Source: Deltaproteobacteria bacterium GWC2_55_46 (GTDB lineage: Bacteria; Desulfobacterota; GWC2-55-46). From it: DNA of 64,000 bases. Location of the stretch: contig LVEI03000001.1 in the NCBI GenBank assembly GCA_001595385.3, forward strand, positions 1,207,501 to 1,271,500. Direction: 5' to 3'. Of this stretch, positions 1 through 9,347 are shown piece after piece. The notes beneath the pieces are model-generated. The model ran no database searches and was not told where the DNA came from. It saw only the letters and a program-made list of their open reading frames with translations. Each line of letters begins with the position of its first letter. Position 1 is the stretch's first letter. Position numbers and translations under genes: made by a program.

Positions 1-3000
1 AGGGCCAGGCAAAGGCTTGAGGCGGCTGGAGAGGTCGTCGCGGAAGAAGGGGCGAGAGAACGGATCGAGTTCTTCGCGAGGGGGAATTATTTCTGGATCG
101 GTAAACAGGGCGAGACACCAAGCCCCGTCTACCTTAAAGGCGTCAACCTCGGCTTCGGCACCCCAGGCAAGTTCCCGACTGAGTTCCCTGAAGAAGAGAG
201 GTTCTATCTCGAATGGTTCGACTCTATCGGCAGGATGAATGCCAATGTGATAAGGGTCTATACCCTCCTCCCCCCTCAGTTCTACTCGGCCCTGAAAAAA
301 TTCAATAAGGGAAGGCCCTTTGACCAAAAACTTTTTCTCATACAGGGCATCTGGGCTGAATTGCCTCCTGACCACGACTTCCGCGCGGCACACTATCTTG
401 AAGAGGTAAAAAAAGAGATAGAGAACGCCGTCGGCATAATCCACGGCAGGGCAAAGATAGAGAAGAGATTTGGCCACGCGCACGGCATATACAGGAACGA
501 CGTATCGGATTACGTCATGGGCTTCATATTCGGGCGCGAATGGGAGCCGCCAGACGTGGTCGCCTACAACAGGATCGGTAAGGATACGGCCTTTACCGGC
601 AAGCGCCTCGCAATCGAGAACGCTACCCCCATGGAGGCCTGGCTTACATGGATGCTCGACCACCTTGTGGGCTATGAACTTGAAGAGTTCAAGGTGTCGC
701 GCCCTGTGGCCTTCATGAACTGGCCGCCGCTCGACCCGCTCTACCACCCATCCGAAGCTACACTTGAAGAAGAGGTGGCGCTCAGGAGAAAGGCCGGAGA
801 GTACCTGCCTGACCGGGACTTTAGCAAGGCCTTTGACGAGGACGCCGCGAGCCTTGACGAGACGAAGATACAGGTTCTGGATAAGGCGTTCAGGGGCGGC
901 ATTTTCTCATCCTACCATGTCTACCCTTATTATCCGGACTTCCTGCGAAACGATAAAAAGTACTCGGAGGCCTCTCCAGCCGGGGTCTCGCCCTATTATT
1001 TCAATTACCTCAAAGAGCTGAAATCGAGATACAGGAATATGCCGCTCCTCATATCAGAATATGGCGTGCCGACAAGCAGGGGGGTAGCACGCTTCCATCC
1101 CGCCGGGTTAGACCACGGTGGCCATAACGAGGAAGAGCAGGCGAGGATACTAAAAGAGCTGACGCTCAGCATAAAAGAGGCCGGCTCTGCCGGAGGGATA
1201 GTCTTCTCCTGGATTGACGAATGGTTCAAATCAAACTGGATGACCCGGGCATCGGAAGAAAACGACCAGCTCTGGTACAACGCCCAGGACCCGGAGGAGG
1301 CATACGGGGTCGTGGCCGCCGCCCCAACACATGGCGGCAAGCTCCAGGGCGAAGCCGGTTCCTGGAAAGGCTCTGCACTTGTCTATTCAAAAGACTCGAG
1401 TCCCCTTACGCCGATGAATGACGGGGCAAACCCCGGCAGGACGATAAAACGGCTCTTTGCCGACTCCGATGCCGGCTATCTGTATCTCAGGATGGACGTG
1501 GGCGGGGAGATAGACTGGTCAAGGGCAGCGTACATCATAGCGATCGACCTTTACAGCGACGATGAAGGCGACCACCTGCTGCCGTTTTCCACCGGCTACA
1601 GAAGCCCAGTCGGGTTTGAGTACGCGATACTCCTCCATGGGGACAGGAGCAGGGTCGTTGTAGACGATAAACTGGCAAGAATAGTATTCGACGCCTCGCT
1701 CAAAAAACTGCCAGGCCTCACAGGCTACAAAGAGAACCCCGTGTTCGGGAGCGTCTACAATGAAAACGGCCTCTTTTCAGATATCATCGTCACGCACAGG
1801 AGGAGGTTCGGAAGGGACGGCGAGATATACCCCGAGACCTTCTATAACGCGAGCGCCCTAAGGCAGGGCAGCATCAAGGAAGACAGCCTCGCCGACTTCT
1901 ACTACAGCAAGGAACACGGCACGATCGAGATCAGGCTGCCGTGGGGGCTGCTGGGAGTAGCCGACCCATCGGCCCTGAGATTCATATACTCCTCTGACAG
2001 GAGGGTCACTACGAAAGGGATCAGGCTCATGGCCGTCTCCTACAAGCCCCGGAGCCTGGATGACTCAAATGCCGCGAACTTAAGCGGCGGAGCGTTTATA
2101 ACCGATGCCATCCCGCAAAATGGCCTCATAAGCTACACCTGGAAGGGATGGAGCCAGCCGGAGTATGGAACGCACCTGAAGAAGGCCTACCATGCCCTCC
2201 AAAAGGAGTTCGCCGGCTTAATGCCCCCTGAGGCCGATATCAACCTTCCGCCAGGCTTTGAGTTCAGGCCCGTCATAACGAACCACTATAGCTCCGTGGA
2301 AGAGTTCAAGAAGACCTACGACAGGGGGCTTGAAGGGGCGCAGGGGAAGACAGGCCCCTACGCCCTCGCCCTCGCAAGCCTCGTAAAGGGGTTTGCGGGC
2401 AACGAAACCTTTTACATCCTTGACGCGGGCTACCTCTTTGCCATCTCGGCCGCAACCGCCGGAACATCCAGGGAAAAAGAGCTTGCCGGACTTGGGGCTG
2501 GCTATACGGATGCCATCATCTCAGGGGTCCATAAGAAATCCGCCAAAGACGCGCGGCTTGAGCCAGTTAAAATAGAGCGGGTGAAGGCGCCGAGGGATTT
2601 TACCAGCATAATCCTCGGCAGGTCCGCCATAATGCTTAAAAAGGGCGCGCTCGTAAAGACACAGGTCGAGCGAGTCTCAAGGGACTGGCTCTCGGCGTAC
2701 AACATAAAGACGCCGCCATGGGAGATAGACACTGAAGAGATAGTACCCTGGCACGAAGGGGCGAGGATAAAGGAGATAGTAAAGTACGCCGGGGCAAGGA
2801 TTGAGCCTGTATGGGGAACCGTGGTTAAAAAAATAGATGGCGTTTGGTACGCGCCGGACGCAGGTGGAAAGTTCAGGTTCAGCGTCTCAGGGGATAAGGT
2901 GCTCAACTACCCGTCAAACCTGGTCGCTGACGAGGGCACAGCCGTAATAAACGACACCCACGGCATAAGCGCCATCGCGTGGGACTCTCTCGGCGCGGAC

Positions 3001-3573
3001 CTCGCGGTCGGGTGCGGAGACTATTACGGCAAGGCGGAGGCCGCATACTACCTTGCCTCCAACGGGGTGAACGTCTATATGCCTACCGACAGGTTCGCCA
3101 ATATGCTCATAGGCGCCAGGACGAAAGCGGCTATAATAGGCTCCGCGCCGGTCAAAAAAAGAGGTGAAGGCGCGGTCATCGGGGACCAGCCCGTTACGAT
3201 AGACGCTAAAGAGCCTATCGTGGTCACTGCCTCCTCCGGCAGATACCCGCTTCAGTACTACGACACGCCGGAGCGTTACTTCAAGGCCCTTGCGGAATAT
3301 TCCGGAAAGCCGATGAACGTTCTCCCGGTAGAAGTAAAAGAGTATGGCGGGGCCGGCGTGGCCATCGCTGAGGCGAGGCGGGTTGGCGCGAAGGTCGTGG
3401 GGATAAGGGCTGCCGTAAAGGCTGAGCATGACGCGGTTGCTTCGTGGCTCAAGGAAGACCCTTCTCGCAGGGCGATATTGTTCCACACGGCGGCTTATGA
3501 AGAAGGCTACAGGCTCTTCTTCGAGTTCCCAGGGCAGACCTCATTCGGGGATATCTCCCCTGAATTTCATTGA
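1..3573 (+). CDS. Glycoside-hydrolase-like protein, 5' truncated by window edge
   Basis: The reading frame is open from the first base, so the gene begins upstream; the first ATG at 235 is internal. The visible part is about 1190 residues. Near nt 140-280 it reads like the start of a TIM-barrel glycosidase (YLKGVNLGFGTP, then a segment ending in NVIRVYTL). An FGREWEP stretch near nt 530 and an SEYGVP stretch near nt 1055 sit where clan-A glycosidases carry their acid/base and nucleophile glutamates. A tryptophan-rich segment (VFSWIDEW) follows near nt 1205. The second half resembles beta-sandwich or carbohydrate-binding modules but I cannot assign a family. Role in envelope or extracellular polysaccharide metabolism is inference. 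The substrate is unknown and the N-terminus, including any signal peptide, is outside the window. Confidence 0.6.
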   Translation, partial: RARQRLEAAGEVVAEEGARERIEFFARGNYFWIGKQGETPSPVYLKGVNLGFGTPGKFPTEFPEEERFYLEWFDSIGRMNANVIRVYTLLPPQFYSALKKFNKGRPFDQKLFLIQGIWAELPPDHDFRAAHYLEEVKKEIENAVGIIHGRAKIEKRFGHAHGIYRNDVSDYVMGFIFGREWEPPDVVAYNRIGKDTAFTGKRLAIENATPMEAWLTWMLDHLVGYELEEFKVSRPVAFMNWPPLDPLYHPSEATLEEEVALRRKAGEYLPDRDFSKAFDEDAASLDETKIQVLDKAFRGGIFSSYHVYPYYPDFLRNDKKYSEASPAGVSPYYFNYLKELKSRYRNMPLLISEYGVPTSRGVARFHPAGLDHGGHNEEEQARILKELTLSIKEAGSAGGIVFSWIDEWFKSNWMTRASEENDQLWYNAQDPEEAYGVVAAAPTHGGKLQGEAGSWKGSALVYSKDSSPLTPMNDGANPGRTIKRLFADSDAGYLYLRMDVGGEIDWSRAAYIIAIDLYSDDEGDHLLPFSTGYRSPVGFEYAILLHGDRSRVVVDDKLARIVFDASLKKLPGLTGYKENPVFGSVYNENGLFSDIIVTHRRRFGRDGEIYPETFYNASALRQGSIKEDSLADFYYSKEHGTIEIRLPWGLLGVADPSALRFIYSSDRRVTTKGIRLMAVSYKPRSLDDSNAANLSGGAFITDAIPQNGLISYTWKGWSQPEYGTHLKKAYHALQKEFAGLMPPEADINLPPGFEFRPVITNHYSSVEEFKKTYDRGLEGAQGKTGPYALALASLVKGFAGNETFYILDAGYLFAISAATAGTSREKELAGLGAGYTDAIISGVHKKSAKDARLEPVKIERVKAPRDFTSIILGRSAIMLKKGALVKTQVERVSRDWLSAYNIKTPPWEIDTEEIVPWHEGARIKEIVKYAGARIEPVWGTVVKKIDGVWYAPDAGGKFRFSVSGDKVLNYPSNLVADEGTAVINDTHGISAIAWDSLGADLAVGCGDYYGKAEAAYYLASNGVNVYMPTDRFANMLIGARTKAAIIGSAPVKKRGEGAVIGDQPVTIDAKEPIVVTASSGRYPLQYYDTPERYFKALAEYSGKPMNVLPVEVKEYGGAGVAIAEARRVGAKVVGIRAAVKAEHDAVASWLKEDPSRRAILFHTAAYEEGYRLFFEFPGQTSFGDISPEFH

Positions 3574-3746
3574 ACCTCCCCTAAGCCAAACTGCTGAGTT
3601 CTTCAAACCTCCCCCATCAAAGGGGGATGAGTCAAATACAAGCGCGGCAGCGAGCATCAGGTTTTTGAGATAAAACTGAGAAGAGATCACAAGCAAAAAT
3701 TTGCATGCCCATGGTCCGCGCCGCTGAGGGTCAGGGCACAAAAAAA

Positions 3747-3766
3747 GGCCCCGGAAATCCGGGGCC
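3747..3766 (-). terminator. Rho-independent terminator of rpsU
   Basis: A perfect 8-bp GC stem (GGCCCCGG / CCGGGGCC) with a 4-nt loop is followed on the minus strand by a run of Ts. It lies 29 bp beyond the rpsU stop codon. Confidence 0.85.
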
Positions 3767-3795
3767 TTTCAAGTTCGGAAGAGGGCTTATGCCTT

Positions 3796-4002
3796 TTACT
3801 CCTGAACCCTTCTGGCGCTCTTTTTAGACGCCTTGGCGCGACGCTTTGCCGCCTCCTGGCGCTTTCTCTTCTTCTTTACGCTCGGCTTTTCATAGAACCT
3901 TCTCTTCTTTATCTCCTTGAAGGTCCCGTCCTGGGCGAGTTTACGCTTGAGGATCTTTAGCGCCTTCTCAAGCTGGTCGTCATATACCTTTACCTCTGAC
4001 AA
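3796..4002 (-). CDS. rpsU: 30S ribosomal protein bS21
   Basis: This 68-residue, highly basic protein matches S21 in length and sequence (SEVKVYDDQLEKALKILKRK, then a Lys/Arg-rich tail of the AAKRRAKASKK type). S21 binds the 30S platform near the anti-Shine-Dalgarno region of 16S rRNA and helps translation initiation. The start is a TTG codon. A strong GAGGGGGTG ribosome binding site lies 7 nt upstream, and the protein begins exactly where other S21 proteins begin. The gene appears monocistronic, with a strong terminator behind it and a divergent lipoprotein gene in front. Confidence 0.93.
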   Translation of the reverse strand: MSEVKVYDDQLEKALKILKRKLAQDGTFKEIKKRRFYEKPSVKKKRKRQEAAKRRAKASKKSARRVQE

Positions 4003-4313
4003 AAGTTAACACCCCCTCTATGACAAAATTACTTCAGAATATGCCCTTACCCCCGCAATTAAGCTGACAGGGCTGGCCTGAATTCATGGCAAGATATAAA
4101 ATTATACCAAAACATCAACATAAGTCAAATATTTTAAACGGAATCAGATCAGGAGAGTTCTTGGATTATAAGCTTTTTTTCGGAATAAAGCGTTTTGTCC
4201 GACCTCCCATGCAAGTTCGTTGCGGTGGGGTGGAGGCTGCAGAATTCATATTCAAAAAAATCATATTTTCTGGTAGACTGCTCTATAAAATCCGATATAC
4301 GGCGCTACCTTCT
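4003..4313. other. Divergent intergenic region between rpsU and lipoprotein gene
   Basis: This 311-bp stretch is more AT-rich than its flanks and should hold the promoters of both divergent genes. I see no consensus pair good enough to mark. The frame of the downstream lipoprotein stays open back to 4086, but that extension lacks a signal sequence and looks non-coding. Confidence 0.4.
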
Positions 4314-4805
4314 ATGGTAAAACTTTACCGGACAGCCCTTATAGCCATCCTCACCCTGCCAATCCTTTCCGGCTGCGTCTCCAGGCGCGCCTGTGAAGAG
4401 AACATCTCCTATCTTGTCGACAAGCTCAATCGTGAAAAGGCCTCAGGCAACGAGGAGATCGGCCTCCTTGAGGTCAAGGTGAAGGAGCGCGGGAGGGCCA
4501 TCGGAGATATCACCGGCAGGTACATAAAGCTCATGGACCAGCACGATATCTCCGAGGCAAAGCTCGGGAGGCTCACCAGCGACCTTCAGGCGCTCCAAAG
4601 GGATATGACCGAGCTTAAGCTCGTCATCTTCTCCAACTTCAAGGGCTCCCAGGCCAACGAGATGATGCTCAAGCTGAATGAGATGCAGCGCAGAGTCCAG
4701 GAGATCCTCAGAAAAAGCGGCGAGCCCCTGCCTTCAGCCCCGGCTGCCACCCCTGCCGTCATTCAGGAACAGGCCCCTGAAACCGATCCAGCCGACAAGC
4801 TCTGA
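4314..4805 (+). CDS. Coiled-coil lipoprotein
   Basis: The 163-residue product starts with a lipoprotein signal peptide: basic MVKLYR, a hydrophobic core and an LSGC lipobox with the lipidated Cys at about residue 21. Most of the rest is charged and helical, with heptad-like stretches (LLEVKVKERGR, LQRDMTELKL, MLKLNEMQRRVQEIL), and the C-terminus is Pro/Ala-rich. The start at 4314 is preferred over the longer open frame from 4086 because only this start exposes the signal peptide. Membrane anchoring is supported by the lipobox. Function is unknown, although small coiled-coil lipoproteins often serve envelope structure. Confidence 0.7.
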   Translation: MVKLYRTALIAILTLPILSGCVSRRACEENISYLVDKLNREKASGNEEIGLLEVKVKERGRAIGDITGRYIKLMDQHDISEAKLGRLTSDLQALQRDMTELKLVIFSNFKGSQANEMMLKLNEMQRRVQEILRKSGEPLPSAPAATPAVIQEQAPETDPADKL

Positions 4806-4844
4806 CGCCTCATGCCTGATCTTTACACTCTTGAATAAAAAAAA

Positions 4845-4867
4845 GGCCGGCGGGGATGCCGCCGGCC
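4845..4867 (-). terminator. Terminator of the pentaheme cytochrome gene
   Basis: A 9-bp stem GGCCGGCGG / CCGCCGGCC is followed on the minus strand by a run of nine Ts. It sits 23 bp beyond the cytochrome stop codon. It may also stop transcripts of the convergent lipoprotein gene, but the T run on that side is short. Confidence 0.88.
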
Positions 4868-4890
4868 TTTGAAAGAGCTGCTTTTTATCT

Positions 4891-5874
4891 TTACTTCTCG
4901 TGACACGTCCTGCACAGGGCGCTTCCGGTGTTACCTCCGACCCTTCTCAAAAACATGCCGTCAGAGCAGGCCTCCCCTTCGTCATTGCACCAGTCGGTCT
5001 TAAGACCATCGGCCCATGTCGATTCGGTCTCATCCCAGCTCAGGTTATTGAAGTGCGGGTCATGGCATGACGTGCACTCGACCTTGCCATCGCGCAGGAT
5101 GTCGCTTATAGAAGCGCCGCTGGTTATGAATCCATTGACCGACCAGCGGTTCTGGAGAAGGTTACCGCCATAGGCCGTTGCCGCGTCAGCGTTCAGGTCG
5201 GCCGAAATGTTTATCGTACCGATGACCGTGTTCACAGGCCTTAAGCTTGCAACCGTTGTGGTATATGGTACGGAAACCGGGTGGTCGTTCGAAAGATTGG
5301 TGCCTACAATGAACCTGAGGACGTTCTGTGCCTTGTCTGCACCACTGCTGTGGCAGTCATCGCAGCTCACCCCTCCCACATAGAAGTGGTCGAGGAGGAC
5401 ATTGGGTGTTATGAAAGGCGACGGCATCCCGAACGCCCAGCTCCGGTTGCTGTCGCTGCCGCTTCCACCAAAGGTTATACCGTCTTTACCCGGAAGGTTC
5501 ACCAGGTTGTCGAAGGTGGTTGTACCGTCATGGCAGCTCAAGCACGCCAGAGATGCCCCGCTGACGGTAGATACGGTGTTGCCGCCCATGGTCGTGCCAT
5601 AAGCGGTATAAGTAGTTGGCACGATGCGCTTGTTCCATAATGGCCCGATGCCATTGTCGCCGGTATTCGCGAAATGCGGCGTATGGCAGAAGACGCATAT
5701 CTCGGTCGTCGACCCTGTTGTTATGACCTTTCCGGTTGCGCCCATGTTGTGCCTTGAGCCGCCTATGCCGCTCGCCGCTATGCCCTCGGGGTAGCTTGAT
5801 ATGTCCGCGGCTCCTGCCGTTATTGCGGTGAATGAGATAGCGAAGAATGTGAGGAGGATTCGGATGGCGTGCAT
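4891..5874 (-). CDS. Secreted pentaheme c-type cytochrome
   Basis: The 327-residue protein has a Sec signal peptide (hydrophobic residues 4-22, AGA cleavage region) and five CxxCH heme-attachment motifs: CVFCH at 60, CLSCH at 111, CDDCH at 171, CTSCH at 267 and CRTCH at 321. Several are followed by His-Thr-Pro-His or Asp-Pro-His, as in the multiheme cytochromes of metal- and sulfur-reducing bacteria. It should be a periplasmic or outer-surface electron carrier. The partner is unknown because the gene stands alone between its own promoter and terminator. A GGAGGT ribosome binding site lies 3 nt before the ATG and can be masked by the leader. Five hemes and export are directly supported; the electron-transfer route is not. 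Confidence 0.88.
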   Translation of the reverse strand: MHAIRILLTFFAISFTAITAGAADISSYPEGIAASGIGGSRHNMGATGKVITTGSTTEICVFCHTPHFANTGDNGIGPLWNKRIVPTTYTAYGTTMGGNTVSTVSGASLACLSCHDGTTTFDNLVNLPGKDGITFGGSGSDSNRSWAFGMPSPFITPNVLLDHFYVGGVSCDDCHSSGADKAQNVLRFIVGTNLSNDHPVSVPYTTTVASLRPVNTVIGTINISADLNADAATAYGGNLLQNRWSVNGFITSGASISDILRDGKVECTSCHDPHFNNLSWDETESTWADGLKTDWCNDEGEACSDGMFLRRVGGNTGSALCRTCHEK

Positions 5875-5997
5875 ACTACCTCCGGACTAAACTTTTTTTG
5901 AAATAAAATATGCCGCGCACAACCTGCTTGGGTTGATACGTGGCATCATCGCCCGTTACGCCGGAGGCCCGCCATGAACCAAGGGCGAATAAAACTT
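5875..5997 (-). promoter_or_regulatory. Structured 5' leader with anti-Shine-Dalgarno element
   Basis: About 120 nt separate the predicted transcription start from the cytochrome ATG. The leader can fold into a closing helix (CTTGG...CCAAG) around an inner helix (TGGCG...TGCCA). A CCTCCGG segment (plus-strand 5961-5967) is perfectly complementary to the CCGGAGG that forms the ribosome binding site (plus-strand 5879-5885). This looks like the expression platform of a translational riboswitch or thermosensor. The ligand is unknown. The conserved GCAAA of GEMM (cyclic-di-GMP) riboswitches is absent. Confidence 0.4.
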
Positions 5998-6003
5998 GAG
6001 CCA

Positions 6004-6031
6004 ATTATAACAACTGTTACTTATTTGTCAA
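6004..6031 (-). promoter_or_regulatory. Consensus sigma-70 promoter of the cytochrome gene
   Basis: On the minus strand TTGACA (6026-6031) and TATAAT (6004-6009) are both perfect and are separated by 16 bp. Transcription should begin near 5996 and run through the structured leader into the cytochrome gene. Confidence 0.85.
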
Positions 6032-6119
6032 GAAAATATACTAAACGTCCTTTTGATTTTTTTATAAAACAGGTTGTTACTTAAAAAGTAGGATTTTTTC
6101 TGGTTGAGAGGAGCCCCCT

Positions 6120-7583
6120 TTATTTTTCCGAGAACGTCTTGAGTTTCCTGCACCTTTTCGGGTGGCGGAGTTTTCTTAGCGCCTTGGCCTCTATCTGGCG
6201 TATCCTTTCGCGCGTGACGTTAAAGAAAGCGCCGACCTCCTCAAGGGTATGGTCCTTCATCTCGCCGATGCCGAACCTCATCCTCAATACCTTCTCCTCC
6301 CTGGGAGAAAGGGTAGAGAGCACTTCGTTCATGTGGCCGGTGAGGTCGCTGCTTATCGCCTCGTCGTGCGGGACGGCTGCCTCCTTGTCCTCGATGAAGT
6401 CCCCGAGCAGGCTGTCGCCGTCTTCCCCGACAGGGGTATCGAGCGAAACAGGCTCCTTCGCTATCTTTGTTATCTTGCGCACCTTCTCGACGGTAAGCCT
6501 CAATGCCTCAGCAAGCTCTTCCGGGGTAGGTTCCCTCCCTTTTTCCTGGACCATGTAATGGGAGGTGCGCACGAGCTTATTGAGGGTCTCTATCATATGG
6601 ACAGGTATCCTTATTGTGCGCGCCTGGTCCGCTATCGACCGGGATATCGCCTGCCTTATCCACCACGTCGCGTATGTGGAGAACTTGTACCCCCTCCTGT
6701 ACTCGAACTTCTCGACGGCCCTCATGAGGCCGATATTGCCTTCCTGTATGAGGTCCAGGAACTGCAGCCCCCTGTTGTTGTACCTCCTCGCGATGCTCAC
6801 CACGAGCCTCAGGTTCGCCTTTATGAGCCTCTCCTTCGCGTAATCTATCCTCGACTCGCAATCGTCAAGCCTCGCCACAAGGGCGGATAGCTCGCCGCCG
6901 TTAAGCCCGGTCCTCGCTTCAAGCGCGGCTATCTCCCCGTTTATCCCTTCGCCCCCGTCTGCGGGCAGGGCCTCGACATACGCCCTCCTGTCCTCGAGCC
7001 CCTTGAGCTCCTCCGCGTACGACCTCAGGTCCTCGATGACCTTCTCGTAGATATTGGCCTTCTGCTCGATATCAAGCACGAGAGCGACAAGCTTGCCCCA
7101 GGCCTTATCATTTTCCTTATCCCTGGGGAGACCGGGAAAGGCCTTGAGCGCCCGGTCTATCTTTAACAGTACCTTCCGGCGGTCTTCCTCATCCTCGGAT
7201 ATAAAGCCCTCGTCGTCATCGTACTCGAGGACCTCGTCATTCAGCTTCCTCTCGGCAAGCCTGTTTTTAAGCCCTTCGAGCTCGTCTATTATTATCCTTG
7301 TCTTTAATAGCTCCCTTGTTATCTCGGCCCTTCCCGCCTCGATCGCCTTGGCGAGATCCACCTCCTCTTCCTTCGAAAGGAGATAGACCGAGCCCATCTC
7401 CTTGAGGTAGGTCCTTACCGGGTCCGTCGAGGCTACGGCCGGATGCTCCACTTCCCGGGCCTCGTCTTCGACAGACGACAGGTCATCGAGACCAGGCTCC
7501 CGCTCTGGGGCGTCTTCCTCGAGATCAAGCTCGTCGAGCTCGCGCTCCTCGAAGGTATCCTCGGCTACTTCCTTATTCGCCAT
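6120..7583 (-). CDS. rpoD: Primary RNA polymerase sigma factor (sigma-70)
   Basis: The 487-residue protein carries region 1.2 ([11 protein letters not shown]), region 2 with the core-binding and -10 recognition helices ([17 protein letters not shown], then [13 protein letters not shown]), region 3, and region 4 ending in [19 protein letters not shown] for -35 binding. It is shorter than the E. coli protein, mainly before region 2. The ATG at 7583 lies 4 bp past the dnaG stop. A TTG at 7619 is also in frame and would overlap dnaG by 32 bp, so the start is uncertain. The order mutS2-dnaG-rpoD with tiny gaps indicates one operon, a variant of the common dnaG-rpoD macromolecular-synthesis arrangement. 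Confidence 0.95.
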   Translation of the reverse strand: MANKEVAEDTFEERELDELDLEEDAPEREPGLDDLSSVEDEAREVEHPAVASTDPVRTYLKEMGSVYLLSKEEEVDLAKAIEAGRAEITRELLKTRIIIDELEGLKNRLAERKLNDEVLEYDDDEGFISEDEEDRRKVLLKIDRALKAFPGLPRDKENDKAWGKLVALVLDIEQKANIYEKVIEDLRSYAEELKGLEDRRAYVEALPADGGEGINGEIAALEARTGLNGGELSALVARLDDCESRIDYAKERLIKANLRLVVSIARRYNNRGLQFLDLIQEGNIGLMRAVEKFEYRRGYKFSTYATWWIRQAISRSIADQARTIRIPVHMIETLNKLVRTSHYMVQEKGREPTPEELAEALRLTVEKVRKITKIAKEPVSLDTPVGEDGDSLLGDFIEDKEAAVPHDEAISSDLTGHMNEVLSTLSPREEKVLRMRFGIGEMKDHTLEEVGAFFNVTRERIRQIEAKALRKLRHPKRCRKLKTFSEK

Positions 7584-7587
7584 CTTC

Positions 7588-9336
7588 TCAGTGTCTTTTG
7601 CCCTGGGACCCAATCTCAAGCCTCTTTTTTATCTCCAAAGCCACTTCCGACCTTCCCATCTGTTCCAGAAGTTTTATGCTCTCACGCGTGAACTCCTGGG
7701 TGGAGGGTTTGATATTCCCCCTGTTCAAGACCCTTTTTATGCTGTCCTGGAGCATCCTTTCAGGCTCCTCCACAAAGCCGTCATCCTCTCTCAACAGCAT
7801 CTCGGCCATGCGCCCCTTAAGGCCCGGGTCTTCAACGCCGTCAAGGAGGCCTGTGCCTGAGATGCCCTTCCCCTCGCGGCAGAGACAAGAGATGATCCTT
7901 CCGGCCTCCTTAAGCTCCGGGTCGATGAAAGACTCGATGGCGGCCTGGGCCTCAGGGCTATAGAGGGCTGGATGCTTGACAAGCACCCTCAGCACGATGA
8001 CCTCCGGCCGTGAGTTCCCTGTTGTGGCCACACCCCTGACCTTAAGCCCCTTCCCCTCTTTGGGCGACTTCAACGCCTCATAGACGGATTCGACCCCTAT
8101 GCCAAGGGTCGACGCTACGATAGATGCGTAATGGCCGCGCTCAGCTATGTCCGTTATCCTCGAAAGATAGGCGAGCGATTCCCCGAAGTACTTCTTTTTC
8201 CCTTCAGGTGCGGTAAGGTTGAGCTTCCCCCTTAGATTCCCAAGGTAGAACTCCATAAGAGTCGGCGCCTCTTTTATCGCCTCCCTCAAGGCCTCGGGGC
8301 CTGAAAGCTTCAGGAACTCGTCCGGGTCCTTGCCCTTGTCGAGCAGTACGGCCCTGCAGGAAACGTCCTCGTTCAAAAACAGGTTCAAGCCCCTTATAGC
8401 CGCGCTCCTGCCGGCCTCGTCAGCGTCGAAGAGGGCATAAATGGTGGTGGCATAGCCCTTAAGGATCCTTATGTGCTCTGGTGTCAATGCCGTGCCCATC
8501 GTAGCTACACTGTTCGTAAACCCGTGCTTATGGAGGGCGACAAGGTCAAAGTACCCTTCGACCACCGTGACGGAGCCCTCTTTGGCTATAGGCTCCTTTG
8601 CCTGGGAGAGGCCATAGAGCGTCTCCCCTTTTTTGAATACCGGGGATTCGGGGGAGTTCAAGTACTTTGGCTGTACCTTGTCATCGAGGGTCCTGCCACC
8701 GAAACCTATGACCCTGCCCCTCATGTCCGTTATCGGGAATACGACCCTGTTCCTGAACCTGTCGTAAAAGCCTGGGGAATTATCCCTCTTTATTATAAGC
8801 CCCGCGCGCTCCGCGGTATCGGTGCTTACGCCATTCTTCCTGAGGTAGTTCACGAGCCCGTCCCACCTGTTGGGGGCGAAGCCCACCTTGAACTCCCTGG
8901 CGATCACCCCTGTCATGCCCCTGCCCTTCAAATACTCCCTCGCCGTTTCGCCGTGCGGCGTCCTGAGCTCCGCCATAAAATACTCGGAGGCCGCCTTGAG
9001 CGCGGCGTAAAGCCCCTCCCTGTCGTCGGAGGCCTCTTTTCTGAACTCGTTTATGGTTATCCCGTACCTGCGGGCGATAGAGCGGACAGCCTCCGGGAAG
9101 GTGAGCCCCTCTTTTTTCATGATAAAGGTGATGACATTGCCTGTGGCGTTGCAGCCGAAGCAATAAAATATCTTCTTCTGCTCGCTTACCGTAAAAGAAG
9201 GGCTCTTCTCGGAATGGAACGGGCACAGGCCCACGTGGTTATGCCCCCTTTTCGTAAGGGGCATATAGTCGGATATCACCTGGACGATGCTGGCGCGTTC
9301 CCTGACCTCTTCTATCTTGTCCTTCGGTATGGTCAT
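7588..9336 (-). CDS. dnaG: DNA primase
   Basis: The 582-residue protein has the N-terminal zinc ribbon (Cys38, His41, Cys59, Cys62), the catalytic core ([22 protein letters not shown]) and a TOPRIM fold near residues 255-340 (VVEGYFD, then [10 protein letters not shown] with the metal-binding acidic residues). The C-terminal third is the variable helicase-interaction region. DnaG makes RNA primers for lagging-strand synthesis on DnaB. It lies 11 bp downstream of mutS2 and 4 bp upstream of rpoD. Confidence 0.96.
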   Translation of the reverse strand: MTIPKDKIEEVRERASIVQVISDYMPLTKRGHNHVGLCPFHSEKSPSFTVSEQKKIFYCFGCNATGNVITFIMKKEGLTFPEAVRSIARRYGITINEFRKEASDDREGLYAALKAASEYFMAELRTPHGETAREYLKGRGMTGVIAREFKVGFAPNRWDGLVNYLRKNGVSTDTAERAGLIIKRDNSPGFYDRFRNRVVFPITDMRGRVIGFGGRTLDDKVQPKYLNSPESPVFKKGETLYGLSQAKEPIAKEGSVTVVEGYFDLVALHKHGFTNSVATMGTALTPEHIRILKGYATTIYALFDADEAGRSAAIRGLNLFLNEDVSCRAVLLDKGKDPDEFLKLSGPEALREAIKEAPTLMEFYLGNLRGKLNLTAPEGKKKYFGESLAYLSRITDIAERGHYASIVASTLGIGVESVYEALKSPKEGKGLKVRGVATTGNSRPEVIVLRVLVKHPALYSPEAQAAIESFIDPELKEAGRIISCLCREGKGISGTGLLDGVEDPGLKGRMAEMLLREDDGFVEEPERMLQDSIKRVLNRGNIKPSTQEFTRESIKLLEQMGRSEVALEIKKRLEIGSQGKRH

Positions 9337-9347
9337 CTATATTCCGC

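Noticed and set aside
2914-3486. 190-codon open frame opposite the glycosidase-like gene
   Set aside because: It is a shadow of the large plus-strand gene, with no ribosome binding site or recognisable motif.
4086-4313. N-terminal extension of the coiled-coil lipoprotein
   Set aside because: It would bury the lipoprotein signal peptide behind 76 residues of AT-rich, non-protein-like sequence.
5875-5997. GEMM (cyclic-di-GMP or cAMP-GMP) riboswitch before the cytochrome
   Set aside because: The leader has a CCUCCGG reminiscent of GEMM but lacks the conserved GCAAA and GGGCAAACC segments.
6249-6890. 213-codon open frame opposite rpoD
   Set aside because: It is antisense to the conserved sigma-factor core and is explained by GC-rich codon bias.
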